Shown here: piece by piece, positions 1-9,375 of the stretch
How positions within the stretch are numbered: position 1 is the first letter of the stretch
Layout: every line of letters begins with the position of its first letter
Source: Myxococcales bacterium
GTDB taxonomy: Bacteria; Myxococcota_A; Bradymonadia; UBA7976; UBA1532
Assembly: GCA_020633465.1 (NCBI GenBank)
Contig: JACKDN010000016.1
Coordinates: 124,001-188,000 of the forward strand
Reading direction: 5' to 3'
DNA: 64,000 nucleotides
Translations under genes and position numbers: made by a program
The notes under the pieces: generated by a model
Seen by the model: only the letters and a program-made list of their open reading frames with translations
What the model was told of the DNA's origin: nothing
The model's database searches: none

Positions 1-1950
1 CTGCCCCCGCTCGAGGCGGTGACGCTGCGCTGGACCGAGGCGCGCGCGGCGCCCGAGACGCGCGTGCGGGTGAACACCGACACCTACCAGCTGATGACGC
101 TGCAGGAGGGGGTGCTGCGCTCGCGGGTGCTGGTCGACTACGACGTCATCTACGGCAAGCTGAAGGAGCTGCCGCTGGCGCTGCCCGAGGACGTCGTGCC
201 CTTCAAGGTCGAGGGCGAGGGCATCGAGGACTGGCGCATCTTCCCGGCCACCGACGACGAGCCGCGGCACCTGCGCGTGGTGCTGGGGCGTGAGCTCGAG
301 GGGAAGATGAGGCTGGAGGTTCAGCTCGAGACCTCGGTGCCGCCGACCGAGGGCACCCCGGTGACGCTGCCCCTGGTGCGGCCGATGGAGGCGGCGCGCG
401 AGCTGGGAGTCATCGCGCTGTTCGACGGGGACAAGGTGGGCTTCGCGCCGGCCACGGCCGAGGGCTACGCCAAGGTAGGGCAGGACGCGCTGCCCGTCGA
501 CGTGCGGCAGGATCTGCGCGACAAGGTCAACCAGGCCTTCAAGCACATCGGCGCGCCGAAGCCGATCACGACCAAGGTGGCGACGGCCAAGGCGCGCGAG
601 GTGCGCTTCGACGCGCGGGTCGACACGCTGTACCTGGTGCGCGAAGGCGCGCTCACCGGACAGGCCTCGGTGCTGGTCGAGCTGAAGAGCGGGCGGCGCG
701 ACGCGCTGGTCGTGTCGTTGCCGGAGGGGGTGGCCGAGCCGCGCATCACCGCCCCCAGCCTGAACAAGGTAGAGCCGGCGCCCGAGCGCTTCGACCCGGG
801 GCCGGGCCGGAAGGGGTACTACGTCGTCTTCACGCAGGCGCTCGAGGGCGCCATCCAGCTCGACGTCGAGTTCGAGCTGCTGCTGAAGAAGGATCTGGGC
901 GAGGTGCGGCTGCCCGACATCCAGGTGCACGGGGCCGAGGTCGAGAGCGGCGCCTTCGGCATCGCCGCCGAGACGGGTATGGAGGTCACGCCGGGCGAGT
1001 CGAAGGACCTGCGCAAGGTGAACGCGACCGAGCTGCCCAAGGCGGTGCGGCTGCGCAGCGACACCGAGGTGGCGCTGGCCTACACCTTCGCGCACGTGCC
1101 CTGGTCGTTGATGCTGACGGTGCAGCGCCACCGGACGGTCGAGACGCTGAACGCCATCGCGACCCAGGTGTGGATCGAGACCAACGTGCTCGAGAGCGGC
1201 AACCTGGTGCACCGCGCGACCTACCAGGTGCAGAACGACGAGAAGCAGTTCCTGCGCCTGAAGCTGCCGGCCGAGGCCAAGGTGCTGCGCGTGGCGGCGG
1301 GCGATCGCAAGGTGAAGGCGGTGCAGGACGAGGAGGGCGCGGTCGCCGTGCCGCTGCCCAAGAACGCGCACCTGAGCGTCGACATCACCTACGAGACGCG
1401 GCGCGACCGGCTGGGCGTGTTGGGCGCCGTCGAGCTGGTGGCCCCGGACGCCGACATCCGCACCAACGACATCCAGTGGTTGGTGAAGGTGCCGCGGGTG
1501 CGGCCGGTGTTCCGGGTGGCGACCGATCTGAAGCAGGTGCCGGCCTATCAGTGGCGGGCGCGGGAGGACGAGGCCGATACCACCGAGCTGCCCGCGGATC
1601 CCGACAGCGAGCGCTTCCTGTTCACCTACGCGGTGCAGGACGACGCCGAGGCGCCGCTGGCGGTGACGCTGCGCTTCGTCGCAGCGCCGGACCGGGACAG
1701 CGAGCCGTGGATCTTCGTCGTGGCGGTGCTGGCGCTGGCCTTCGTGACCCGCCGCCGCGCGAAGCGGCAGCCGATGGGCGCGGCCGACGTGGCGGCCCTG
1801 GTGGTGGGCATCGGTGGGTTGGTGCTGGTGGCGACGCTGTGGCGCCTGGACATCGAGGACGGCGTCGCCGCGATGGTGGTGCTGCTGGCCGTCGGCTGGT
1901 TCAGCCGGGTGAAGCGCCCGAAGGAGGCCGCGAATGAGGACCTGGATTGA
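1..1950 (+). CDS. 5'-truncated membrane-anchored extracytoplasmic protein, unknown function
   Basis: The frame is open from the first base, so the true start lies upstream; the first in-window start-like codon is GTG at 19. About 560 residues of charged, strand-rich sequence with no cysteines are followed by three hydrophobic segments, at roughly residues 563-580, 593-611 and 618-634 counted from GTG19. They are separated by basic clusters (TRRRAKR, RVKRPK). This looks like a large extracytoplasmic domain anchored by C-terminal helices. The last 17 bases overlap the next gene, a VWA-like lipoprotein, so the two are probably translated together and may form one envelope complex. I do not recognise the family. 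Confidence 0.75.
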   Translation: MPPLEAVTLRWTEARAAPETRVRVNTDTYQLMTLQEGVLRSRVLVDYDVIYGKLKELPLALPEDVVPFKVEGEGIEDWRIFPATDDEPRHLRVVLGRELEGKMRLEVQLETSVPPTEGTPVTLPLVRPMEAARELGVIALFDGDKVGFAPATAEGYAKVGQDALPVDVRQDLRDKVNQAFKHIGAPKPITTKVATAKAREVRFDARVDTLYLVREGALTGQASVLVELKSGRRDALVVSLPEGVAEPRITAPSLNKVEPAPERFDPGPGRKGYYVVFTQALEGAIQLDVEFELLLKKDLGEVRLPDIQVHGAEVESGAFGIAAETGMEVTPGESKDLRKVNATELPKAVRLRSDTEVALAYTFAHVPWSLMLTVQRHRTVETLNAIATQVWIETNVLESGNLVHRATYQVQNDEKQFLRLKLPAEAKVLRVAAGDRKVKAVQDEEGAVAVPLPKNAHLSVDITYETRRDRLGVLGAVELVAPDADIRTNDIQWLVKVPRVRPVFRVATDLKQVPAYQWRAREDEADTTELPADPDSERFLFTYAVQDDAEAPLAVTLRFVAAPDRDSEPWIFVVAVLALAFVTRRRAKRQPMGAADVAALVVGIGGLVLVATLWRLDIEDGVAAMVVLLAVGWFSRVKRPKEAANEDLD

Positions 1951-4273
1951 GCGGAGCCGCGGGGTGAGGGCGCTGCTGGCCGTCGCGCTGGTGGTGTCGG
2001 CGTGCTCGAAGATGGGCGACGCCGAGCCGCCGGCGCAGACGGCGGCGAAGGCCGAGGAGCCGCCGACGCCCGATCGGTTCCTGAAGAGCGTTCAGCAGCC
2101 CTCCGATGACGCGCCGGCGGGCGCGGCGGACGAGACGGCGGCGGTCGACGATCTGCTGAACGCGATCGACGGGCGCGGCCCTGCGCAGGACGGGTGGGCG
2201 GGCAAGGGCGGGGCCGACCAGGGCGGGGAGGGCAAGCTGCTGCGCGGGCCGGGGCACGCCCGGACGGGTTCGGCGCGCCGGGAAGCCCCGGCGGCGCCCG
2301 AGCCGAGCAACCGCGCTGTCGTCGTCGACGAGAAGAAGGTGCCCGCCGACGTGGGCCTGCGCGCCCTCGGTGCCGGCGGCGCCACCGCCCTGCCGCGAAT
2401 CGCGACGCCGCCGGCACCGTTCGAGGCGCCCACCTTCGAGGCGCCCCCGGAGGCGAAGCCGCGGCCGCCGAGCGACGCGCCGGTGAAGGCGGCGGCGGCG
2501 CGCAGCCAGCTCGCGGCCGTCGTCGAGGAGGACGAGGAGTCCTCGGACGGTGACATCGACTTCGACGACGACCGCACCCTCGATGTGGACCGGCGCGACG
2601 AGGCGCGGCGGCTGAGCGGCAAGAAGGACAAGGCCAAGGAGGCCTTCGCCGGCAAGGCCGAGGACGAGGCGGGCGAGCGCGAACGCCAGCGACGAGCCGT
2701 GAAGAAGCGGTCGGCGCTCGAGGGCCTCCGGCGCGAGCTGGCCGACGGCGGCGAGGTGCTCGATGGAACGCCCGACGTCGTGCCCGACGACGCCATCGCG
2801 GCGCTGCGCCACGTGCGGCCCGATCGTTTCCTGCCGCGCATGTGCTACTTCGAGAACACCTACCTGGGGGGCAACGCCGCGTACGAGGAGCGGCTGCGCC
2901 GGTTGGACGAGGACTTCGGGCGCGACGCGCCGTATCGCCTGGCGTCCCTGCCGCCGCAGCCCTTCGACGCGCCCGCCGACGCGGGGCTGTCGCTGACCGC
3001 GGCGCTGGACACGCGGTCGCTCGATCAGCCGGGGCGGGTGTACCTGCAGATCGGGCTCCAGGGCAGCAAGCGCTACGGGTGGCGGCGGCCGCCGCTGGAC
3101 GTGGCGTTGGTGGTCGACCCGGCCGCGCGGCGCGCCGACGCCGCGGCGTTGGAGCAGGCGGTCACGACGCTCGTGCGCCGGCTGGGCCCGCAGGACCGCC
3201 TCGCCGTGGTGCTGGCGGCCGAGGATGGCGCCGAGGTGCTGGCGCCGCTGGCGGGCGTGCGCGACCAGCGCCTGGCCCTCGCTCGGCAGCTGGAAGGCCT
3301 GCCGCCGCCCGAAGGGGCGGGGGGCGAGGCGCTCGGCCGGGCGATGGACACCGCGGGGCAGGTGCTGCGGCGCGGCGCGGACGATCAGGCGCGCGTGCCC
3401 GGGACGCAGACGGTCGTGTTGCTGACGCACGGCGCGGACGCCGAGCGGGTGCAGTCCGCGGCCCACGCGGCGCACGCCCTGAGCGTGCAGGGCGCCGTCA
3501 CCAGCGTCGTGCAGACCGGGGGCGATCGGGGGGCGTGGTGGAGCGTGGCCAACGCCGGCCACGGCAACTACCACCGGGGCGAGGTGCAGGCGTCGCTCGA
3601 GGCCGAGCTCGAGAGCCTGTCGAAGATCATCGCGCGCCTGCTGCGGGTCAACGTGCGGCTGGCCTCGAAGGTCGAGGGCGTGCGCGTCATCGGCAGCCGG
3701 GTGTTGGGGCAGGACGAGGTGAAGCGGGTGAAGGCGCGCGAGGAGGCCACCGACCGCAACTTGAGCCGGACCTTGGGCGTGACGGCCGATCGGGGGGACG
3801 ACGACGACGGTATCCAGACCGTGATCCCCTACTTCTACGGCGGCGACGCGCACGTCATCCTGCTCGAGCTGTGGGTCGAGTCGCCCGGCGCGGTGGCCGA
3901 CGTCACGCTCAAGTACAAGGACATGGTGTCGCTGACCAACGCGACGGCGCGCGACAGCGTGGCGCTGACGCGGCTGCCCCGCGAGGACACGCCGCTGCAG
4001 CACATCGTGCGGCGCAACGTGCGGGGCTTCCGCCTCGCCGAGGCGCTCGAGGGGGCGGCGGCGCTGGTGGAGCGGGGGCAACGGCCGCCGGCCTTCGCCT
4101 TGCTGGAGCGGGCGCGCGCGCAGCTGCCGGCGGCCGACCGGCGGCTGCTCGACGCCTTCGACCGCGCGCGGGGGCTGCCCGACCATCGCCTGGCGGCGGC
4201 CCTGCGCATGGCCAGCGCGCGTCGCGTGGGGCAGCCCGCCCGCGGCGCCAGCGCGCGGCTGGTCGAGCGCTGA
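1934..4273 (+). CDS. VWA-like lipoprotein (YfbK-type architecture, degenerate metal site)
   Basis: 779 residues. The N-terminus has a lipoprotein signal with lipobox VSAC (Cys24). It is followed by an acidic, proline-rich disordered stretch to about residue 270. Residues ~290-370 resemble the domain that precedes VWA in YfbK-like proteins. The VWA-like fold begins at PLDVALVVD (~390), and later strands such as VVLLTHGAD are recognisable. A C-terminal part (~540-680) resembles the DUF3520-type tail. The metal-site motif DxSxS reads DPAAR, so canonical metal-dependent adhesion is unlikely. It overlaps the upstream membrane protein by 17 bp. Function is unknown; an envelope scaffold or binding role is inferred. 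Confidence 0.75.
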   Translation: MRTWIERSRGVRALLAVALVVSACSKMGDAEPPAQTAAKAEEPPTPDRFLKSVQQPSDDAPAGAADETAAVDDLLNAIDGRGPAQDGWAGKGGADQGGEGKLLRGPGHARTGSARREAPAAPEPSNRAVVVDEKKVPADVGLRALGAGGATALPRIATPPAPFEAPTFEAPPEAKPRPPSDAPVKAAAARSQLAAVVEEDEESSDGDIDFDDDRTLDVDRRDEARRLSGKKDKAKEAFAGKAEDEAGERERQRRAVKKRSALEGLRRELADGGEVLDGTPDVVPDDAIAALRHVRPDRFLPRMCYFENTYLGGNAAYEERLRRLDEDFGRDAPYRLASLPPQPFDAPADAGLSLTAALDTRSLDQPGRVYLQIGLQGSKRYGWRRPPLDVALVVDPAARRADAAALEQAVTTLVRRLGPQDRLAVVLAAEDGAEVLAPLAGVRDQRLALARQLEGLPPPEGAGGEALGRAMDTAGQVLRRGADDQARVPGTQTVVLLTHGADAERVQSAAHAAHALSVQGAVTSVVQTGGDRGAWWSVANAGHGNYHRGEVQASLEAELESLSKIIARLLRVNVRLASKVEGVRVIGSRVLGQDEVKRVKAREEATDRNLSRTLGVTADRGDDDDGIQTVIPYFYGGDAHVILLELWVESPGAVADVTLKYKDMVSLTNATARDSVALTRLPREDTPLQHIVRRNVRGFRLAEALEGAAALVERGQRPPAFALLERARAQLPAADRRLLDAFDRARGLPDHRLAAALRMASARRVGQPARGASARLVER

Positions 4274-4351
4274 CCCACCCAGAGGACCCGCCCGAGGTCG
4301 AAGTCCCGGCGGATCGGGCGTCTCACCCGAGAGGCCGGGCGGTTGCACCAT

Positions 4352-4380
4352 TTGTGTAAAGATTGTTTGTGCGCTAAGTA
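4352..4380 (+). promoter_or_regulatory. Candidate promoter of the TRAP operon
   Basis: TTGTGT (4352-4357), a 17-nt spacer and TAAGTA (4375-4380) lie in a clear A/T island in otherwise GC-rich DNA. The second box ends 7 nt before ATG 4388 and there is no Shine-Dalgarno sequence. The match to the -10 consensus is poor; position and base composition are the main support. Confidence 0.35.
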
Positions 4381-4387
4381 ACGGCGC

Positions 4388-4933
4388 ATGCAAAGCAACC
4401 CATTTCGCGTGGTCTTCCGCGTGGTGCACGCCATCGAGGCCGCGTTGGTGGCGGCGGGCATCCTGCTGGTGGCCGGACTGACGGTGGCCAACGTGATCGG
4501 CCGCTCGCTGTTCGGGGTCAGCGTGGCCTTCGCCGAGGAGCTCGGCGGGCTGACGATGGTGTGGGTCACCTTCGTCGGCCTGGGCTACGCGGCCGGTCAA
4601 GGCCGGCACATTCGCATGACCGCCTTGTTCGACCAGCTGCCCGAGAACGGCCGGCGCGGGCTGATGGTGGCCATCGCGGCCACCACGGCCGTGCTGTGTG
4701 GCTACCTGACGGTGGCCGCGGTCGATTACGTGGGCACGGTGCGGGTGCTGGGCACCGTGACGCCGGCCCTCGAGATGCCCCTGTGGCTGGCCTACCTGGC
4801 CGCGCCGGTCGGCCTGGGCCTGGCGACGCTGCAGTTCGCGCTGACGGCGGTGGCGAACGTCCGCCGGCCCGGCGTGCACCTGGCCTTCGACGTCGCCGAG
4901 GGCGAGGCCGTCGACGACGTGGCGGTGACCTGA
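4388..4933 (+). CDS. dctQ: TRAP transporter small permease (DctQ family)
   Basis: 181 residues with four hydrophobic helices (about residues 18-40, 55-72, 92-115 and 130-155), the expected size and topology of the DctQ subunit. This subunit binds the large permease in the inner membrane during sodium-driven uptake of organic acids or related solutes. Its TGA overlaps the ATG of the large permease (ATGA, 4931-4934), so translation is coupled. The substrate cannot be told from the sequence. ATG 4388 has no Shine-Dalgarno sequence and sits 7 nt after a candidate -10 box. Confidence 0.88.
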   Translation: MQSNPFRVVFRVVHAIEAALVAAGILLVAGLTVANVIGRSLFGVSVAFAEELGGLTMVWVTFVGLGYAAGQGRHIRMTALFDQLPENGRRGLMVAIAATTAVLCGYLTVAAVDYVGTVRVLGTVTPALEMPLWLAYLAAPVGLGLATLQFALTAVANVRRPGVHLAFDVAEGEAVDDVAVT

Positions 4934-6222
4934 TGGCGCTGCTCGTCGTGACCGTGATGGTGGTCTTGCTGCTGCTCGGCTTCCCGATGTTGGTGCCGCT
5001 GCTGGCCGCCAGCATCGCGGTGCTGTTCGCCTACTTCCCGACGGTGCCCGCCGAGGTGGTGGTGCAGCAGATGATCGGCGGCGTGAAGCCCGCCGCCCTG
5101 ATCGCCGTGCCCATGTTCATCTTCGCCGCCGACATCATGACGCGCGGGCAGGCGGCGAACCGGCTGCTCGACCTGGTGAGCGCGTTCGTCGGCCACCTGC
5201 GCGGTGGCCTGCCCATCACCAGCGCCGTCAGCTGCACCCTGTTCGGCGCCATGTCGGGCTCGACGCAGGCCACGGTGGTCGCCATCGGCACGCCCCTGCG
5301 GCCGCGGCTGCTGCAGGCCGGCTACAGCGACGCCTTCACCATCGCCCTGATCATCAACGCCAGCGACATCGCCCTGCTCATCCCGCCCAGCATCGGGATG
5401 ATCGTCTATGGCGTGGTGTCCGGCACCTCGATCGGCGAGCTGTTCATCGCGGGCATCGGGCCCGGCCTGCTCATCCTCGTGCTGTTCAGCGCCTACTGCT
5501 GGTACCGCTCGGTCAAGCTGCGCATCGAGCCCCTGCCCGCGGTGCCCTGGTCGGGACGCCTGAAGGCCCTGAACCGTGCTCTGCTGCCGATGGGCTTCCC
5601 GGTGATCGTCATCGGCGGCATCTACGCTGGCGTCTTCAGCCCCACCGAGGCCGCCGCGGTGTCGGTGGTGTACGCCGCGTTCCTCGAGATCGGGGTCTAC
5701 CGCGAGCTGACGCTGCAGCGCCTGCCGGCCATCGCGCTGTCGACCGGCATGGTGACCGCGGTGGTGTTCGTGCTGGTCGGCGCGGGCGCCGCCTTCTCGT
5801 GGGTCATCAGCTTCGCCGAGCTGCCGACGCAGCTGGTCAACGACATGCTGGGGCTGTCGGCGGCCAGCGGCTACGTGACGATCATGGCCACCATCGCGAT
5901 CGCGTTCTTCATCGGCTGCATGTTCGTCGACCCGATCGTGGTCATCCTGATCCTGACGCCCATCTTCCATCCGGTGGCCGTGGCGGCGGGCATCGACCCG
6001 GTGCTGGTGGGCACGGTCGTCACCCTGCAGGTGGCGATCGGGTCGGCCACGCCGCCCTTCGGCTGCGACATCTTCACGGCCATCGCGGTGTTCCAGAAGT
6101 CCTACCTGGACGTGCTGCGCGGCACGCCGCCCTTCATCGCCATGCTGCTGCTGTCGTCGGTGCTGGTGATCGCCTTCCCCGACATCGCGCTCTGGCTGCG
6201 CGACCTGGCCTTCGCGGAGTGA
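4933..6222 (+). CDS. dctM: TRAP transporter large permease (DctM family)
   Basis: 429 residues with about 12 hydrophobic segments, the usual DctM length. Recognisable family stretches include LIPPSIGMIVYG, SPTEAAAVSVVYA and GSATPPFGCDIF. This is the inner-membrane translocation subunit. The start is ATG 4933, which overlaps the dctQ stop. The frame is open further upstream, but that extension is Arg/Gly-rich out-of-frame sequence inside dctQ. The binding-protein gene follows 5 bp after the stop. Confidence 0.93.
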   Translation: MALLVVTVMVVLLLLGFPMLVPLLAASIAVLFAYFPTVPAEVVVQQMIGGVKPAALIAVPMFIFAADIMTRGQAANRLLDLVSAFVGHLRGGLPITSAVSCTLFGAMSGSTQATVVAIGTPLRPRLLQAGYSDAFTIALIINASDIALLIPPSIGMIVYGVVSGTSIGELFIAGIGPGLLILVLFSAYCWYRSVKLRIEPLPAVPWSGRLKALNRALLPMGFPVIVIGGIYAGVFSPTEAAAVSVVYAAFLEIGVYRELTLQRLPAIALSTGMVTAVVFVLVGAGAAFSWVISFAELPTQLVNDMLGLSAASGYVTIMATIAIAFFIGCMFVDPIVVILILTPIFHPVAVAAGIDPVLVGTVVTLQVAIGSATPPFGCDIFTAIAVFQKSYLDVLRGTPPFIAMLLLSSVLVIAFPDIALWLRDLAFAE

Positions 6223-6227
6223 GCGCG

Positions 6228-7232
6228 ATGGGACGATGCCTGATGGCGCTGGCGCTGGCCCTGCTGGCCTGCGAGGCGCCGAAGCAGGACCACGAGGTGT
6301 GGCGCTTCTCGATCGAAGAGACCCGGGGCAGCGTGCAGGACGCCTACGCGCAGCGCTTCGCCGAGCTGGTGGCCGAGCGCAGCGGCGGCGAGGTCGAGGT
6401 GAAGGTGTACCCCTACGGCACCCTGGGCACCTCGGACCAGACCACCGAGCTGTTGCACAACGGCACGCTGCAGCTGGCCATGGCGTCGCCCGGTCACCTG
6501 GGCAAGCTGATCCCCGAGGTGCAGGTGTTCCTCTTGCACTTCGTGCTGGACGACGACCCCGAGGTGGCCAGCCGCACCCTGGCCGATCCCGGCCTGCGTG
6601 CGCACTTCGCGCCCCTGTACGCGGCCAAGAACTTCCAGCTGCTCGACTTCTACTCCGAAGGCGAGATGGTGTGGACCACCCGCAAGCCCATCCGCAAGCC
6701 GGCGGACTTCGCCGGCGTGAAGATTCGCGTGATGACCTCGCCCCTGCTGATGGCGGCCTACGACGCCTACGGCGCCAACCCGACGCCGCTGCCCTACGCC
6801 GAGGTCTACAGCGCGCTTCAGCTGAACATGATCGATGGCCAGGTGAACCCGATCTTCGCGATCGAAGAGATGAGCTTCTACGAGGTGACCGACTTCCTCG
6901 TCTTCCCGGGCCACAGCCGCTTCGTCACCAGCCTGGCTGCCAACGAAGACTTCTACGCGGGCTTGACGCCAGCGCGCCGCGCCTTGCTCGACGAGGTGGT
7001 GCGGGCGCTGCACGACGAGGTGTTCGCCCTGCAGACCCGGTACAACCGCGAGCGCCTCGACTCGATGCTGGAGGCGCGGCCGTCGCTGACGGTGCTGCGG
7101 CTCGAGGACGAGGAGCGCGAGGTGTTCGCGACGGCGGCGGAGGCCGCCCACGCGCTGTTCGTCGAGCGCGTCGGCCCGTCGGCCGACGCCGCGCTGAAGG
7201 CCCTGCAGGCGGCGACCGAGCGCAACCGGTAG
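6228..7232 (+). CDS. dctP: TRAP transporter substrate-binding lipoprotein (DctP family)
   Basis: 334 residues. The DctP fold is clear: the KIRVM motif carries the conserved substrate-carboxylate Arg (Arg167), and EVYSALQ plus the MIDGQVNP stretch follow. The N-terminus MGRCLMALALALLAC has a lipobox (LLAC, Cys15), so the protein should be lipid-anchored rather than freely periplasmic, which is less usual for Gram-negative TRAP systems. An in-frame GTG at 6219 is an alternative start, but ATG 6228 gives the cleaner signal peptide. It is the third gene of a complete small permease/large permease/binding protein operon. Substrate is unknown. Confidence 0.9.
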   Translation: MGRCLMALALALLACEAPKQDHEVWRFSIEETRGSVQDAYAQRFAELVAERSGGEVEVKVYPYGTLGTSDQTTELLHNGTLQLAMASPGHLGKLIPEVQVFLLHFVLDDDPEVASRTLADPGLRAHFAPLYAAKNFQLLDFYSEGEMVWTTRKPIRKPADFAGVKIRVMTSPLLMAAYDAYGANPTPLPYAEVYSALQLNMIDGQVNPIFAIEEMSFYEVTDFLVFPGHSRFVTSLAANEDFYAGLTPARRALLDEVVRALHDEVFALQTRYNRERLDSMLEARPSLTVLRLEDEEREVFATAAEAAHALFVERVGPSADAALKALQAATERNR

Positions 7233-7262
7233 CCTGCCGCGGCGGCCGGCCGAGGGCCCCGC

Positions 7263-9335
7263 CTACTCGCCGTCGGCCGGGGGCGGCATCATCGGCTCTT
7301 CTTGGGCGTGCTCGGGCGCCAGCGCGGGGCCGTCGGGGGCGACCACCGGCGCGTCGTCGTCGCCGGGTGGGGCGATCTTCGTGGCGTCGCCGCCCAGCTG
7401 CGCCTCGAGCGCGCGGATCCGATCGAGCACGGCGTCGTCCTCGTCCCAGCCCTTCCACCGCGTGCGCTCGAGCTCCTCGATGCCGCCGGCCACCTCGGCC
7501 ACCGTCGTGCCGACGTCGGCGTCCATCACGTGCTGCGCCACGGTGAAGCGCAGGCCGTCTTCGACGGCGGCCACGTGCGCTGCGGTGACGCCCAGGCGGG
7601 CGAAGATCGCCTTCGCCAGCGCCTGCGTGCGGGCGCGACGGGCCTTGCGGGTGGCGTCCAGGTCGGCGCGCAGGCGCGCCAGCTCGGCCTCGATGCGCTT
7701 GCGCTCGGCGTCGGAGGGCGCGACGGCGCCCTCGACGGGATCGACCGGCCGCTCCACGGCCTCGTAGGGCGGGCGCAGCGTGTCCATATAGCCGGGCAGC
7801 CGCCAATCGAGCAGGCCGGTGAACGTCGCGCCGGGGGCGAAGGTGCTGGCCGCGCTGGCCGGACGCAGGGGCGTGGGCGGCGCGAACGCACCCTTGGCCA
7901 CCCGGTCGAAGGTGCCCGCGTCGGGCGAGACCACCAGATAGTCGCCGGCCAGCCCGATCCACAGGGTCTTCTCGCCCAGCGGCAGCGCGATCCGCTCGCC
8001 CTCGCTGCGCACGAGGCCGGTCACCAGGGGGCCGGTGCGCAGCGTGTCGAAGGCCTTCTTCGCGGCGGCAGCGTCGGTCAGCCCCACCACCAGCCCCCCG
8101 CTCATCTGGGCGAAGCGGTCGGTGTCGTAGCGGGCCAGCGCCAGCTTCTCCGGATCGGCGGCCATCGCGAAGCCCACCTCGCCCGACAAGAGCCCGATCA
8201 GATCGGGATCGAACGAGATGCCGAGCAGCCCGCTCAGCTCGCGCGTGCCCTCGTCCAGATCCCGCGTCTCCTTCAGCGCCAGCGCTACGGTGCGCACCAG
8301 GCTCCACAAGGCCTTCGGATCCACCCGCCCCGCCGCCACCGCGAGCGGGGCCTCGGTCACCGTGGCCCAGGTGGCCGAGTGCCCCTCGATGTTCTGGAAG
8401 ATGTTGCCGGGGGGCGCGGTGCGCTTCAGCTGGAAGTGGCCCCGCGCCTCGACGCGTCCCGCCTCGACCTGGGCGCCCACCGCGATGGCCCCGATGCCGG
8501 CCACCATGTTCTGCGCCATCAGCAGCTGCGCCTCGAGCTTGGCGCGGCGCAGCCCCCGAGCGCGGTCGACGTCGTGGCGGAACATCGCCATGACCTCGTC
8601 GATCATCTGGGGGATGTTGACGAACAGGCCCGCGTCACGGCCGTAGTCGAGGCGCTCGACGCTGGATCGGAAGGTGGGCGACTCGGCCATCGAGGCCTTG
8701 GGATCGAGCCCGGCCAGGCGACGCGCCGTCTCGCGCACGTCGGGGCCGCGTCGGTCGTTGAGCACGATCCACGCGGTGCGCTCGGTCAAGACGAGGGCCA
8801 CGTCGTCGTCGCGCGTGGGGTGCACGACGCGCGCGGTGCCCACGGTCTGATCGTTCAGCGTCTCGTGCGCCAGGGCGGCCAACGTGCCGAGCATGGTGCG
8901 GAAGGTGTCGACGTTCGACAGCCCGAAGAAGACGACCACCTGCGGGCCCTGCAGGTGCAGGACGCCGACGCCGGCCGGCGCGGTGGGGTCGATGCCGACC
9001 TTGGGCAGGTTGGCGGGCTCGAGCAGATCGTGGCCGACCGTCTTGATCAGCTCCTGGCGGGCCTCGGCCAGCGGCTCGGCGAAGCGGGTCACGAGGAGCG
9101 CTCGGCCCAGCCGATCGGCCAGCTCGACCGGGTTCGCGGCGACCGCGACGAGGCGGGCCTCGGCCGGCACCCGCAGGAGGCCGTCGCGGGCCAGGGCAAG
9201 CGCGGGCTTCGTGCCGGCGGGCGCCGGCGCGGCGGCCCCCGCGTCGGGGCCGTCGGGCGGCGCGCTCGCCGGCCGCTCGCCCTTCTTGCAGGCGGTGAAC
9301 AGGACGCAGGTGGCGACGAGCAGCCAGCGGATCAT
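7263..9335 (-). CDS. Large lipoprotein of unknown function (DUF3352-like appearance)
   Basis: 690 residues from ATG 9335, chosen because GGGAGG lies at a good distance before it and it yields a perfect lipoprotein signal (lipobox FTAC, Cys16). A further in-frame start 27 bp upstream lacks this support. After a Pro/Ala/Asp-rich linker, the protein has long alternating strand/helix sequence (LVAVAANPVEL, VVVFFGLSNVDTFR, LVLTERTAWIVL) that resembles DUF3352-type secreted proteins; this is a weak assignment. Residues ~545-590 are a charged, probably coiled-coil helix, and the tail is Pro/Asp-rich. It converges with the TRAP operon with 30 bp between. No catalytic motif was seen. Confidence 0.75.
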   Translation of the reverse strand: MIRWLLVATCVLFTACKKGERPASAPPDGPDAGAAAPAPAGTKPALALARDGLLRVPAEARLVAVAANPVELADRLGRALLVTRFAEPLAEARQELIKTVGHDLLEPANLPKVGIDPTAPAGVGVLHLQGPQVVVFFGLSNVDTFRTMLGTLAALAHETLNDQTVGTARVVHPTRDDDVALVLTERTAWIVLNDRRGPDVRETARRLAGLDPKASMAESPTFRSSVERLDYGRDAGLFVNIPQMIDEVMAMFRHDVDRARGLRRAKLEAQLLMAQNMVAGIGAIAVGAQVEAGRVEARGHFQLKRTAPPGNIFQNIEGHSATWATVTEAPLAVAAGRVDPKALWSLVRTVALALKETRDLDEGTRELSGLLGISFDPDLIGLLSGEVGFAMAADPEKLALARYDTDRFAQMSGGLVVGLTDAAAAKKAFDTLRTGPLVTGLVRSEGERIALPLGEKTLWIGLAGDYLVVSPDAGTFDRVAKGAFAPPTPLRPASAASTFAPGATFTGLLDWRLPGYMDTLRPPYEAVERPVDPVEGAVAPSDAERKRIEAELARLRADLDATRKARRARTQALAKAIFARLGVTAAHVAAVEDGLRFTVAQHVMDADVGTTVAEVAGGIEELERTRWKGWDEDDAVLDRIRALEAQLGGDATKIAPPGDDDAPVVAPDGPALAPEHAQEEPMMPPPADGE

Positions 9336-9369
9336 CGGGTTGCCTCCCAGCCGAGCGGGCACCGGGCGA

Positions 9370-9375
9370 CTATGG
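9370..9375 (-). promoter_or_regulatory. Candidate -10 box for the 7263-9335 lipoprotein gene
   Basis: Read on the minus strand the hexamer is CATAGT (4 of 6 matches to TATAAT). It predicts a start of transcription near 9363 and a leader of about 28 nt containing the GGGAGG ribosome site. The box overlaps the stop codon of the upstream gene. No good -35 was found. Confidence 0.3.
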
